From: VYFG01 sp965248685 | GTDB taxonomy: Bacteria; Pseudomonadota; Gammaproteobacteria; Arenicellales; Poriferihabitantaceae | Reading direction: 5' to 3' | DNA length: 64,000 nt | Assembly (NCBI GenBank): GCA_965248685.1 | Contig: CBDFKC010000003.1 | Span: 992,001 to 1,056,000, forward strand | In this document: in pieces, positions 7,986 through 16,308 of the stretch | Layout of the letters: each line of letters opens with the position of its first letter | How positions within the stretch are numbered: position 1 is the first letter of the stretch | Translations under genes and position numbers: made by a program | The notes under the pieces: generated by a model | What the model saw: the letters and a program-made list of their open reading frames with translations, nothing else | Told to the model about the DNA's origin: nothing | Database searches by the model: none

Positions 7986-9272
7986 ATGCCGGTAACTGAT
8001 CAAGCCATCCTTGATTACATCGCAGCCCATCCGGGAGTGGGGCGGGAAGATATTCGTCAGAATGTCGCCCCTGAAATTAGCGAAACGACAATGTGGCGCG
8101 CTTTAAAACGCCTTACAGATGACGGGAAGCTTGCTGTAACCGGAAAAGCCCGGGCCACCAAATACACGATCGCCGGATCAGCGGTGATACGAGCCTATCT
8201 GCAAACGCCCTACAACCAGCGACCCGCTAAGACCTATAACAACGAATTCCTGGACAACTACGTACCGAACAAAACATTTTATATTAGCGAGCGAGATCGA
8301 CAACGCTTGCACGAGGCTGGGCGGCCAGCCGGTCCAGCCTTGCCTGCCGGCACGTATGCAAGACGAATCCTGGAAAAGCTTCTCGTCGATCTCGCTTGGG
8401 CATCTTCAAGGATGGAGGGTAATACATACGACATTTTGGAGACTGAGCAACTGGTGCGATATGGTGAAGAAGCAGCTGGCAAGGATCGTAAAGAAGCGGT
8501 GATGATCCTGAATCACAAGGAAGCCATTCAATACCTTGTTGAGAATATCGATGAAATCGGAATCAATTCGCAAGACATTAACAATATCCATGCGTTACTT
8601 TCAGATGGGCTATTATTCGATCCGTCCATGGCGGGGCGTCTACGGCGTATGCCCGCTGGCATCAGTCATTCAAGCTATTCGCCACCTGACGATGAATTTA
8701 TTATCGAAGAAGAATTTGAGATCGTCATAGAAAAGGCAGCTGCGATATCCGATCCATTCGAGCAGTCCTTCTTCCTCCTCGTACATATTCCATACTTGCA
8801 GGCGTTTACTGATGTCAATAAACGAACATCGCGAATTGCTGCCAATATTCCCCTGCTTAAATCTGATCTTGCCCCTATGTCGTTTGTCACGATGGACGAC
8901 AAAGCATACATTGATGGATTGATAGGAATTTATGAGATCAATAACGTCTCGCTTTTGCGAGAGGTCTATGTGGACGCGTATCTCGCATCAGCCAAGAACT
9001 ATAAATCGTTACGTGCAGAAGTAGACATGCCAGATAAAGCCGCGGTCACCTATCGCGGATTTGTAAGAGAAGCTGTAAGACGCTGTGTACTGGAGTGGAA
9101 AGAGTTTAGATCAGACAAGGTAATGGCGATGGCCGATGAAGCCGATATACCAAAGGCAGACAGACAACAAGTTGTTGACTACATCAGTGCACAATTTAAT
9201 GGGCTTCATGAAGGCAACGCTATTCGCTTCAAGCTAAAACCAGACGATCTCGAAAAAATTAAGCGCCGATAA
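7986..9272 (+). CDS. Fic-fold protein with N-terminal winged helix, catalytic His replaced
   Basis: The N terminus (1-60) is a winged helix with FaeA/MarR-like spacing. A Fic domain follows, with the inhibitory (S/T)xxxE(G/N) motif at 140-145 (SSRMEG) and the active-site loop QAFTDVNKRTSR at 272-283. The motif is normally HxFxDxNKR or HPFxxGNGR, but here position 272 is Gln (codon CAG at 8799-8801), so AMP transfer may be lost or altered. It may act mainly as a DNA-binding regulator. It is the last gene before att copy 2, the usual place in this array for a stabilising module. Confidence 0.8.
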   Translation: MPVTDQAILDYIAAHPGVGREDIRQNVAPEISETTMWRALKRLTDDGKLAVTGKARATKYTIAGSAVIRAYLQTPYNQRPAKTYNNEFLDNYVPNKTFYISERDRQRLHEAGRPAGPALPAGTYARRILEKLLVDLAWASSRMEGNTYDILETEQLVRYGEEAAGKDRKEAVMILNHKEAIQYLVENIDEIGINSQDINNIHALLSDGLLFDPSMAGRLRRMPAGISHSSYSPPDDEFIIEEEFEIVIEKAAAISDPFEQSFFLLVHIPYLQAFTDVNKRTSRIAANIPLLKSDLAPMSFVTMDDKAYIDGLIGIYEINNVSLLREVYVDAYLASAKNYKSLRAEVDMPDKAAVTYRGFVREAVRRCVLEWKEFRSDKVMAMADEADIPKADRQQVVDYISAQFNGLHEGNAIRFKLKPDDLEKIKRR

Positions 9273-9444
9273 AAGTACACCAATTTTCTGTTGCTCTACT
9301 GAGTAGCTTCTCACAATCTGTTTATTCGGAGTTTTTTTGAGATCAGAGTGTCTAATGAAAGCTGATCTCGAAGGGATGCTTTTCGAGAACGAAATTTCTA
9401 ATAATTGCTTGGCCGAGACTGTTAAATTCCTGTCGAGAAATTAG

Positions 9445-9575
9445 GTACAAAAAAAGTACATTGATAAGCTTGCATTAATTGCTCTAGATTGCCCTAAAAT
9501 GTTGAATAGCATGAAAACGACCTATTACTAATTAACACTAATTGCCCTTAATTGACGTAGATTGAAGAGACATTG
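9445..9575 (+). repeat. Class A att flank before copy 2
   Basis: GTACAAAAAAAGTAC (9445-9459) opens a non-coding stretch with recurring ATTGCCCT(A/T)AA and AACACTAATT words that ends at att copy 2. Arrangement and distance to the core match the flank of copy 1, although the arm words differ. The remainder of the 9273-9628 gap shows no gene. A recombinase-binding role is inference. Confidence 0.45.
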
Positions 9576-9625
9576 GTGGACTCATAATCCATTGGTCGTA
9601 GGTTCAAGTCCTACCGGGCCCACCA
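9576..9625 (+). repeat. tRNA-Ile2(CAU) 3'-half, att-like copy 2 (uninterrupted)
   Basis: An intact tRNA 3' part: GTGGA, CTCATAA, TCCAT, TTGGTCG, T arm TAGG-TTCAAGT-CCTA and acceptor end CGGGCCCACCA. With copy 11 it represents the uninterrupted form. No 5' half exists. The ATPase gene on the minus strand ends only 3 bases downstream. Confidence 0.85.
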
Positions 9626-9628
9626 CTT

Positions 9629-10834
9629 TCAAATCAATTGTGAAAGGAATGTTTTTGCTGGGATAATTGCGGGTCTTTCCAATTTGAAGACATCACGATT
9701 CACATATTCTCCATCCAGTGCGACTTGAAAAATATGCTTTATCGATAACTGATTGCCAAAACGCTCAAGGTTTGGAGACAAAGATTCTTTCATTGTTGAT
9801 TTTACTTCCACCAGAAACCAGGGATTTCCATCTTTAGAAACAAGAAAATCAACTTCACGTTTTTCCTTATCTCGCAGGAAATATAGTTGATAGTCCCCAA
9901 ATCCCTGATCTGTCCAAAAGTGGACGGACTTTAATAGATGTGATGCAACAAAATTTTCGTTTCGAGAACCCGCATCATTACATTGAGCCCAATCCCACAA
10001 ATAGTATTTCGGTTCCTTAAGTAATGACCTAGTCACATTTTTTGTCCAGGGTCGAATCGAAAAACAGAAGTACATTGCCTCCAATATTGAGATCCATCGG
10101 CGGACAGTATCCACGGAAACTCTGACTTTTTTCGCCAGTTGCGAATAGCTGGTTAACTGTCCAACCTGATTCTTCAACAATGAAGCCAAGAGTTCCATTT
10201 GACCAATCTGTTGCACCCCCGTTAAGTCCCGAATATCCTCGTTGAGCAATTGTTGTTCCCTAAGTCTGCTCCAGCGATTGAAGAATCTTAGATCCTTTTT
10301 TAAATAGGGTTCCGGAAACCCCCCCCATCGATACAAATCCATATACTCATCATCATTCGGTTTAGATGGCTTTCGGATTTCATCAGAAGGGTATCGATGC
10401 TCTTTCAATTCACTAACAGATATAGGATGGAGGCGATAGTTGAAATAGCGCCCCATTAAGCTATCGCCACCTTTTTTGAAAACATCCATTCTTGCACTTC
10501 CGGTAACAAGAATTTGACAGTCATTTTTGTACCTATCATAGAATCCCTTTAGGAGTTGCTTCCAATTTGAATATTTGTGAATCTCATCGAAAACAACCAG
10601 AATCGGGGTTTCTCTTAACTGCTCCAAACCAACATGCTGGGCGATAGATTTACTACCTCTAAGAATGAGTTCACGATCACCTACATCGTCCCAGTTCAGA
10701 TATGCGGTGTTTTTTTCAGATTGTATAGATAGCGCAAGAGTTGTTTTTCCCACCTGCCGCGGCCCGGATACGAATGCCATTTGCGAATGGTCAGAAAAGT
10801 GCAACGCCAGGGCGGATTCGTAAAGTCGTTTCAT
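9629..10834 (-). CDS. AAA-family ATPase with C-terminal DUF4143 domain, copy 1
   Basis: A 401-residue protein with Walker A SGPRQVGKTT (23-32), Walker B VVFDEIHK, a sensor segment LVTGSARMD, and the C-terminal DUF4143 domain with the nuclease-like signature REVDFLVSKDG...FLVEVKS. Such proteins are common in genomic islands; their function is not settled, with roles in toxin-like maintenance or DNA processing proposed. It fills its own 1.5-kb att-bounded segment. A second, divergent member lies at 62375-63625 in the same position relative to att copies. The IR at 10852-10883 probably controls it. Confidence 0.82.
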   Translation of the reverse strand: MKRLYESALALHFSDHSQMAFVSGPRQVGKTTLALSIQSEKNTAYLNWDDVGDRELILRGSKSIAQHVGLEQLRETPILVVFDEIHKYSNWKQLLKGFYDRYKNDCQILVTGSARMDVFKKGGDSLMGRYFNYRLHPISVSELKEHRYPSDEIRKPSKPNDDEYMDLYRWGGFPEPYLKKDLRFFNRWSRLREQQLLNEDIRDLTGVQQIGQMELLASLLKNQVGQLTSYSQLAKKVRVSVDTVRRWISILEAMYFCFSIRPWTKNVTRSLLKEPKYYLWDWAQCNDAGSRNENFVASHLLKSVHFWTDQGFGDYQLYFLRDKEKREVDFLVSKDGNPWFLVEVKSTMKESLSPNLERFGNQLSIKHIFQVALDGEYVNRDVFKLERPAIIPAKTFLSQLI

Positions 10835-10851
10835 TTGACTATTTTATAGTT

Positions 10852-10883
10852 AATCGTAAAACAGTCAAGACTATTTTACGATT
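10852..10883 (-). promoter_or_regulatory. Inverted repeat upstream of the ATPase gene
   Basis: AATCGTAAAA (10852-10861) and TTTTACGATT (10874-10883) form a perfect 10-bp inverted repeat 18 bases before the ATPase start. It overlaps a direct repeat of GACTATTTTA (10838 and 10868). It looks like an operator. The rest of 10884-11073 is AT-rich with no gene seen. Confidence 0.45.
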
Positions 10884-11073
10884 CATCTAAATTTAGGCTT
10901 CCCCTAAAATAGAGTATTTTTAAGAATAATCCTTAAAGAAAAGAGCATCTATGCATTCAAGACTTAAAATAGCATATGCTATAAGCTATTGATTTTATTA
11001 ATACTCTAAATCAACAATCTTTGAGGTGGTCTATAAACCATTGTATTTAAGAAAAAATTAAAAGCGCGTATCC

Positions 11074-11118
11074 TTCATAATCCGTTGGTCGTAGGTTTAA
11101 GTCCTACCGGGCCCACCA
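11074..11118 (+). repeat. tRNA-Ile2(CAU) 3'-half, att-like copy 3
   Basis: TTCATAATCCGTTGGTCGTA continues into GGTTTAAGTCC and the acceptor end CCGGGCCCACCA. It differs from copy 2 at a few positions (TTCATAA for CTCATAA, CCGTT for CCATT, TTTAAG for TTCAAG). The T arm is uninterrupted. Its upstream flank fits neither class A nor class B clearly. Downstream to 11252 no gene is seen. Confidence 0.78.
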
Positions 11119-11252
11119 TATTTTTTTATTGAGCTACGTGTTTGAACCTAAAAGCTAGTCATACATTAATCACACAAACTTGACGATAAATGGTGAGAAG
11201 CTATGGTAAGTGACAAGTATACAATGAGCGTGTAAAAACTAGCGGTCCACGT

Positions 11253-12155
11253 CTACCGCGGTCTCAGCTCAATTGCCTTGGGCAACCAATTGACGAAATC
11301 TACTGCCGCAGGTTTTTTAAGTCCGCGGTCTGAAATCCAGCAGAAAAAGCCTCGTTCGGTTCGCGCTTGTCGGTTGCTTGCCAGACAAAGACGATTCGCC
11401 CTGAGGAGGTCATCGATGTAAACAGACCATCCCAGTGCAATGCCATCCCCGTTCAACGCAGCTTGCAGATAGATTGTATAAGCAGTGTAACGATTTGACG
11501 CGGTTGATGGAGGTGCCTTTGTAGCCGAATCTGATAGAAAGGTATTCCAATCCTCCAAATGACTTGGCTCGTGCAGATAGAGCAACTTCTCTCCCGCAAG
11601 ATCTTGGTCATTGAGCGGCTTTCGTCCGGCCAGATAATCTGGTGAGCATACCGCGATCATTTCCTCGGGAAATAGTAGTCTGACATCCCTGCCCGGGGTA
11701 TTTTTCTTATCTGAAAAGACAATAGCCACATCGAACTCATCTGGATTGTACTTCCGGTACAAGTCGCTGGTAACCAATTCCAGTTCAGCGTCAGGATAGC
11801 GTGAATTGAAATCAGACAACCTAGGCATAAGAAAGCAACTGGCAAAACCGATGGACGCGGTTACCACGAAAGACTGCGTGCTATTGCGATCACGAATCGC
11901 ATTTGCGGCGTGAGCAATTTGCCCAAATCCACTTGATACGGCCGCGAGCAATGTTTCGCCATCATAGGTCAATCCCAGTTTTGGCTTCTTTCGAATGAAC
12001 AGGGTAGTACCGAGATCAGTTTCCAATGCCGCGATATGGCGACTGATGGCTGGCTGCAAAATATCAAACTCTTTTGCGGCCTCGGTAAAGCTGAGATGGC
12101 GCGCTGCGGCCTCGAAGGCACCCAGCGCGTTGAGGGGTGGCAATGTATTTTTCAT
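11253..12155 (-). CDS. LysR-family transcriptional regulator (GcvA-like)
   Basis: A 300-residue LTTR. The N-terminal winged HTH reads PLNALGAFEAAARHLSFTEAAKEF...QPAISRHIAALE, the pattern of the GcvA subgroup. The effector domain follows. It is divergent from the PanB-like gene at 12285, and the 129-base gap contains a T-N11-A type palindrome. It is the first gene after att copy 3, in minus orientation like several other post-att genes here. It probably controls the 12.3-17.3 kb gene set. Confidence 0.85.
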   Translation of the reverse strand: MKNTLPPLNALGAFEAAARHLSFTEAAKEFDILQPAISRHIAALETDLGTTLFIRKKPKLGLTYDGETLLAAVSSGFGQIAHAANAIRDRNSTQSFVVTASIGFASCFLMPRLSDFNSRYPDAELELVTSDLYRKYNPDEFDVAIVFSDKKNTPGRDVRLLFPEEMIAVCSPDYLAGRKPLNDQDLAGEKLLYLHEPSHLEDWNTFLSDSATKAPPSTASNRYTAYTIYLQAALNGDGIALGWSVYIDDLLRANRLCLASNRQARTERGFFCWISDRGLKKPAAVDFVNWLPKAIELRPR

Positions 12156-12157
12156 GT

Positions 12158-12172
12158 ATTCAAAAAATGAAT
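12158..12172. promoter_or_regulatory. LysR-type T-N11-A operator candidate
   Basis: ATTCAAAAAATGAAT is a palindrome with the T-N11-A form bound by LysR regulators. It lies three bases before the LysR start codon in the divergent intergenic region, suiting autoregulation. Sequence pattern only. Confidence 0.4.
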
Positions 12173-12284
12173 GAATAACATAACTTTTATAATATTTACA
12201 GGTAGTTTATAGCAGTGATACATTCTTTAAAAGAACTTTTTTAGTTTTCTCGAATGCAACTGATGAAGTAAAACCGGTGACGGT

Positions 12285-13094
12285 ATGAAACGACTCTATA
12301 CATATGGCCTTGAGCAGGTTCAGCGAAATGTCACGCTTGCCGAGCTGGTAAACAACCGATGTAAACGCAGATATACCCAGGTTACCGCAGACGATTACCA
12401 GGAAGCCGCGGCGGCAGTTGAAGCGGGTATCGATACGTTGAGTTGCGGGTTGTCCCAATACGACGAGGTTCGTCGTGCTGCGCCTGATCATTTCATCATT
12501 ACAGCAATTCCACCTACTGCATATGTGAGTGATAAAGAAGTAGTTAGAGCCGTACTGAAGGTCACTGAGAAGGGTAGCGATGCAGTGTTTACCAATCGTC
12601 CGCTTCCAATCATCGAGCAGCTCGCCCGAGAGGGTATTGCGGTAATGAGTCATCTGGGAATGAACCCCCGCAAAAGTTCCTGGTACGGAGGTTTGCGGGT
12701 CCTAGGCAAGACAGTGAAAGAGGCGGAGGCCATTTTCCAACAAGCACGAGATCTCGAAAACGCCGGTGCATTTGCCGCTGAAATCGAATTGGTCGCTGAA
12801 GAAGTTCTCGAGCACATCTCAACTCAGACCAACCTTGTCACGTTCTCGCTGGGGTCGGGGCCGTGTGCCGATGTAATTTTTCTGTATGCCTGCGACATCT
12901 TTGGTGACGTTGAACACTTGCCTCGCCATGCTAAAGCCTACGCTAATCTTCTCGAAGTAAAACAAAGTATGCAGCGCGAAAGAGTCGAAGCGTTCAAGTG
13001 CTTTCAGGCAGAAGTCACCGCAGGAGATTTCCCTGAAGAGTCGCACTGGGTATCCATGTTACCCAGTGACAAACGAAAGTTTCTTGGGTGCTAA
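12285..13094 (+). CDS. PanB-like (ketopantoate hydroxymethyltransferase superfamily) protein
   Basis: The 269-residue protein follows PanB organisation: an AxxxEAGIDTLSCG strand (about 45-60), VMSHLGMNPRKSSWYGG (about 122-138, the counterpart of PanB GHLGLTPQ), GAFAAEIELV and a late GSGP segment. PanB transfers a hydroxymethyl group from methylene-tetrahydrofolate to a 2-keto acid. The metal-binding VGD of true PanB is not present as such (TLSCG instead), so this is probably a paralogue with another substrate. It may be an aldolase-type enzyme of the PEP mutase superfamily. Neighbours suggest a role in C1 metabolism. No clear ribosome-binding site. Confidence 0.6.
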   Translation: MKRLYTYGLEQVQRNVTLAELVNNRCKRRYTQVTADDYQEAAAAVEAGIDTLSCGLSQYDEVRRAAPDHFIITAIPPTAYVSDKEVVRAVLKVTEKGSDAVFTNRPLPIIEQLAREGIAVMSHLGMNPRKSSWYGGLRVLGKTVKEAEAIFQQARDLENAGAFAAEIELVAEEVLEHISTQTNLVTFSLGSGPCADVIFLYACDIFGDVEHLPRHAKAYANLLEVKQSMQRERVEAFKCFQAEVTAGDFPEESHWVSMLPSDKRKFLGC

Positions 13095-13097
13095 TTG

Positions 13098-13162
13098 TGA
13101 TTTGCTTGTTGAAAATGGCCCATTGAAGAGGCGATGCAATTTGGAAGATCACAAGCAAATCA
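13098..13162. promoter_or_regulatory. 12-bp inverted repeat between the PanB-like and transporter genes
   Basis: TGATTTGCTTGT (13098-13109) and ACAAGCAAATCA (13151-13162) are perfect inverted repeats separated by 41 bases. No T-run follows, so a simple terminator is unlikely; it may be an operator pair or an RNA structure in the leader of the gene at 13295. Confidence 0.4.
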
Positions 13163-13294
13163 GACGTGCCCGCTTTGAACAGAGTCCTATTTGTCAGGAG
13201 AGAGCACAATCCCTGATGAAGCGCTGTTTCGGCCTGAATACAGTTTTTATGTTAAAGCCACCTTTTTTATTCTAACCACTGGAGAACCAACAAA

Positions 13295-14926
13295 ATGAAA
13301 AAAACATTCGAACCTGATAATACGCAAGATGAGTTACCGTACTCCGATTTATCGGCTTACGACAAAGCCCTTGTTGAAAAAGCGGTAAACAGCAAGTATT
13401 CCCGACGCGATCTGCTAAAACTGATGGCGGTAACAGGTGTTTCCATGGCGACGGCACAAAACCTGCTTAGCACGGGGGGAGAAGCGATGGCCCAAACCCC
13501 GAAAAAAGGCGGTAGTGTTCGCTATGCCTCTAACTTGCATGGCCCGGATGATCAACTGGATCCTTCATTGTTTACCTCTTCCATCGATTACTGTCGGGGA
13601 CGTTGCACATACAACAGTCTGGTGCAACATGCAGACGATCTGACTCCGCAACCCGAACTGGCTGAGTCATTTGAGCCTAATGCCGATGCGACCTTGTGGA
13701 ATTTTAAGATTCGAAAAGGCGTCACATTCCACGATGGATCGCCATTGACTGCAGACGACGTTGTTTACAGTATGCGTCGTCATATGGGCGAGGAATCTAC
13801 CTCGGTAATCAAATCTGTTTTAGCTTCGGTAGGGGAATGGAAGAAAACTGGCGAGCATGAATGTCAGGCGATAATGAATACGCCCAATGCAGATTTACCC
13901 ACCGTACTTGGCGTCTTTCAAAGCAAAATCGTTAAGGATGGCACGACCGGTGAAGGCAATGGTACGGGTCCGTTTACGTTGGAGGCATTTGAACCAGGCG
14001 TAAAATCGGTGCACAAACGTAATGAAAATTACTGGCGTGAAGGCGCTAATTTGGATGCCATTGAGGTGACTGCAATAACCGATCCAACAGCAAGGGTCAA
14101 CGCATTAGTCGCGGGAGATGCACAGTTGATTTCATCGGTAGATCCGAAATCATTTCAACAGATCGAGGAGGCAGACGGTGTGAGTCTACTTTCTACCCCA
14201 GCTGCCCTTCAACTGGGCTTTTGCTGTCTTAAAAATACTGCGCCAGGGGAAAACGATGACTTCGTTAAAGGCATGCAATATATCCAGGATCGTGAGCGTA
14301 TAGTTAAAAGGATACTGAGAGGTGCCGGGTCCGTCGGCAATGACACCCCAATTATGTCTGCCCATGGAACAGATTTCTGCTCGGAGTTACCACAACGTAC
14401 ATTCGATCCGGACAAAGCAAAGTTTCACTTTGAAAAGGCAGGTATCAGTAGTGCTGAATTGTTCGTCGCACCTATCGGTGCGGGTATTGAAGACATGGCA
14501 CTTTTGGCACAAGCGAATTGCGCGAAAATTGGCTTCGACCTGCAAATCAAGAAAGTACCCACTGACGGATATTGGGGTGCGGTTTGGATGAACGAGCCGT
14601 TGAATATGGTTACCTGGAACATGCGTCCGACGGTTCAATCTCAAATGGCTATTCAGTTTGGCCCGGGGGCAGCCTGGAACGACACCTATTGGAATAATGA
14701 TCGTATGGGTGTTTTATTGCAGGATGTTCTGGGTACAACTGACCCAGCAAAACGCCATGCGATGATGTGCGAAATGCAAACCCTGATTCACGAGAACTCC
14801 GGTATGGTGATACCCGCATTTTCGAATATCAACGACGGCATTGCATCCAATGTAATGGGTATGCCGAAAGTTCCACTGGGACAGTTGGGTGCGTTTGAAT
14901 GGCCTGAATTTAGTTGGCTGTCCTAA
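13295..14926 (+). CDS. ABC transporter substrate-binding protein (family 5, DppA/OppA-like), Tat-exported
   Basis: A 543-residue periplasmic solute-binding protein. Residues 36-42 (SRRDLLK) form a twin-arginine motif after an unusually long polar N terminus, followed by a hydrophobic stretch and a likely cleavage site AMA/Q near 66. The body has the family-5 pattern (FEPNADATLWNFKIRKGVTFHDG, LTADDVVYSMRRH, GTGPFTLEAFEPG). Family members bind peptides, opines, glycine-betaine-like compounds and others. No permease or ATPase gene is nearby, so it must work with components encoded elsewhere. A strong terminator follows at 14978. Confidence 0.85.
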   Translation: MKKTFEPDNTQDELPYSDLSAYDKALVEKAVNSKYSRRDLLKLMAVTGVSMATAQNLLSTGGEAMAQTPKKGGSVRYASNLHGPDDQLDPSLFTSSIDYCRGRCTYNSLVQHADDLTPQPELAESFEPNADATLWNFKIRKGVTFHDGSPLTADDVVYSMRRHMGEESTSVIKSVLASVGEWKKTGEHECQAIMNTPNADLPTVLGVFQSKIVKDGTTGEGNGTGPFTLEAFEPGVKSVHKRNENYWREGANLDAIEVTAITDPTARVNALVAGDAQLISSVDPKSFQQIEEADGVSLLSTPAALQLGFCCLKNTAPGENDDFVKGMQYIQDRERIVKRILRGAGSVGNDTPIMSAHGTDFCSELPQRTFDPDKAKFHFEKAGISSAELFVAPIGAGIEDMALLAQANCAKIGFDLQIKKVPTDGYWGAVWMNEPLNMVTWNMRPTVQSQMAIQFGPGAAWNDTYWNNDRMGVLLQDVLGTTDPAKRHAMMCEMQTLIHENSGMVIPAFSNINDGIASNVMGMPKVPLGQLGAFEWPEFSWLS

Positions 14927-14977
14927 AAACACGCAAGAATTTAAAACTCCAGCGGTATTAGTAACTGCTGCTTTCAA

Positions 14978-15015
14978 GGTCTTCATAAGTGTGAGCTTAT
15001 GAAGACCAATTTTTT
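14978..15015 (+). terminator. Rho-independent terminator
   Basis: A perfect 12-bp stem GGTCTTCATAAG/CTTATGAAGACC (14978-14989 and 14996-15007) with a 6-base loop is followed by AATTTTTT. It should end transcription after the solute-binding protein gene. Confidence 0.85.
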
Positions 15016-15056
15016 GCAAGCTGAATTACGTTACAGAAAGTATGTCGAGGTGACAA

Positions 15057-16277
15057 TTGACTGACCTAAACGAAGTACAAAAAAAGCTCTCCGCTCTCCC
15101 CCAGGTGGATGAGTCGCAAATGCGCATTGACCGATTGAGACGACTACAAAATGAATTGCAAGAGCGAGATATCGGAGGGATGTTGTTGTATGACCCGATC
15201 AATATCCGCTACGCAACAGATTGTCGGAACATGCAGATCTGGACGATGCACAATTCGGCACGCTACTGCCTAGTGCCGGCAGAAGGAAAAGCAACCCTAT
15301 TCGATTTCGTCAACTGCAAGCACCTGTCGTCTGGCATGGAAACGATTGAGGAGTCGCGCCCCGGCACGCTCTGGTACAACCACACTGCTGGTTCCAAGCG
15401 AGGCAGCCTGATTGAATCCTGGGCTGACGAATTGGCCGATGTCATTAACGGGCGATGTGTTAACACCCACATTGTGATTGATCGTTTGGATACTGATGGG
15501 CGTCATGCGCTGGAGGCCAGAAACCTAACCGTCGGATTTGGGCAGGACGTCATTGAGTATGCACGTTGTATTAAGACTCCCGAGGAGCTGAAAGCGCAAA
15601 AGCACTCCGCACTGGTCTGCGAAACCGCACTGGCTGCAATGCGCGATCAGACTGCGCCGGGCGTCACTGAAAACGCCCTGTGGTCAACTCTCGTTTCTAT
15701 CAATTCGAATCTTGGTGGTGACTACATTGAAACCCGACTGGTTGTTTCTGGCACCAATACCAACCCGTGGTACACCGAAGCCAGTGAACGACAAATCCAG
15801 GCCGGAGAGCTACTCGGCATCGATACCGATATGATTGGTCCGTATGGTTACAACACCGATATTTCGCGCACCTGGCTGTGTCATCCGGGTACGCCAAGTG
15901 AGGAGCAAAAGACAATTTACAAGCTTTCCTATGAACAAATTCATCACAACATGTCGCTATTGAAGGCTGGCGTTTCGTTTCGTGAGTTTGCTGAAAAGGC
16001 ATGGAAAATGCCGGAACGCTATTCTGCGCTCGATTGCGGTGTTCTGACCCATGGCACTGGTATGTGCAATGAGTACCCGCAAATTCCTCCGATTCACCTG
16101 TTTGAACGAACTGGCTACGATGGTGTGTTTGAAGAAAACATGACGATTTCTGTGGAAAGTTACATTGGCGAGCCGGGCCAGAAAAACGGTGTGAAGTTGG
16201 AAGAAATGGTCCGCATCACACCCACGGGTTACGAGCTTGTCGCACATTTTCCTTTTGAAGATGAACTGCTCGCATAA
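15057..16277 (+). CDS. M24-family metallohydrolase, DddP/creatinase-like
   Basis: The 406-residue protein has a creatinase N-terminal domain and an M24 pita-bread domain. It strongly recalls DddP, the DMSP lyase: YDPINIRYATD near 45-55 and IETRLVVSGTNTNPW near 224-238. Putative metal ligands are Asp256, Asp258, Asp268, His332, Glu367 and Glu382; their spacing equals that I remember for the six iron ligands of DddP. The Asp proposed as DddP catalytic base corresponds here to Asn338 (HGTGMCNE), so lyase activity is doubtful. Creatinase or Xaa-Pro peptidase-like activity is possible. The start is TTG with GAGG 6 bases upstream. Confidence 0.75.
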   Translation: MTDLNEVQKKLSALPQVDESQMRIDRLRRLQNELQERDIGGMLLYDPINIRYATDCRNMQIWTMHNSARYCLVPAEGKATLFDFVNCKHLSSGMETIEESRPGTLWYNHTAGSKRGSLIESWADELADVINGRCVNTHIVIDRLDTDGRHALEARNLTVGFGQDVIEYARCIKTPEELKAQKHSALVCETALAAMRDQTAPGVTENALWSTLVSINSNLGGDYIETRLVVSGTNTNPWYTEASERQIQAGELLGIDTDMIGPYGYNTDISRTWLCHPGTPSEEQKTIYKLSYEQIHHNMSLLKAGVSFREFAEKAWKMPERYSALDCGVLTHGTGMCNEYPQIPPIHLFERTGYDGVFEENMTISVESYIGEPGQKNGVKLEEMVRITPTGYELVAHFPFEDELLA

Positions 16278-16308
16278 TATTACCGTATACCCCAGAGAGA
16301 ATTGAGAA

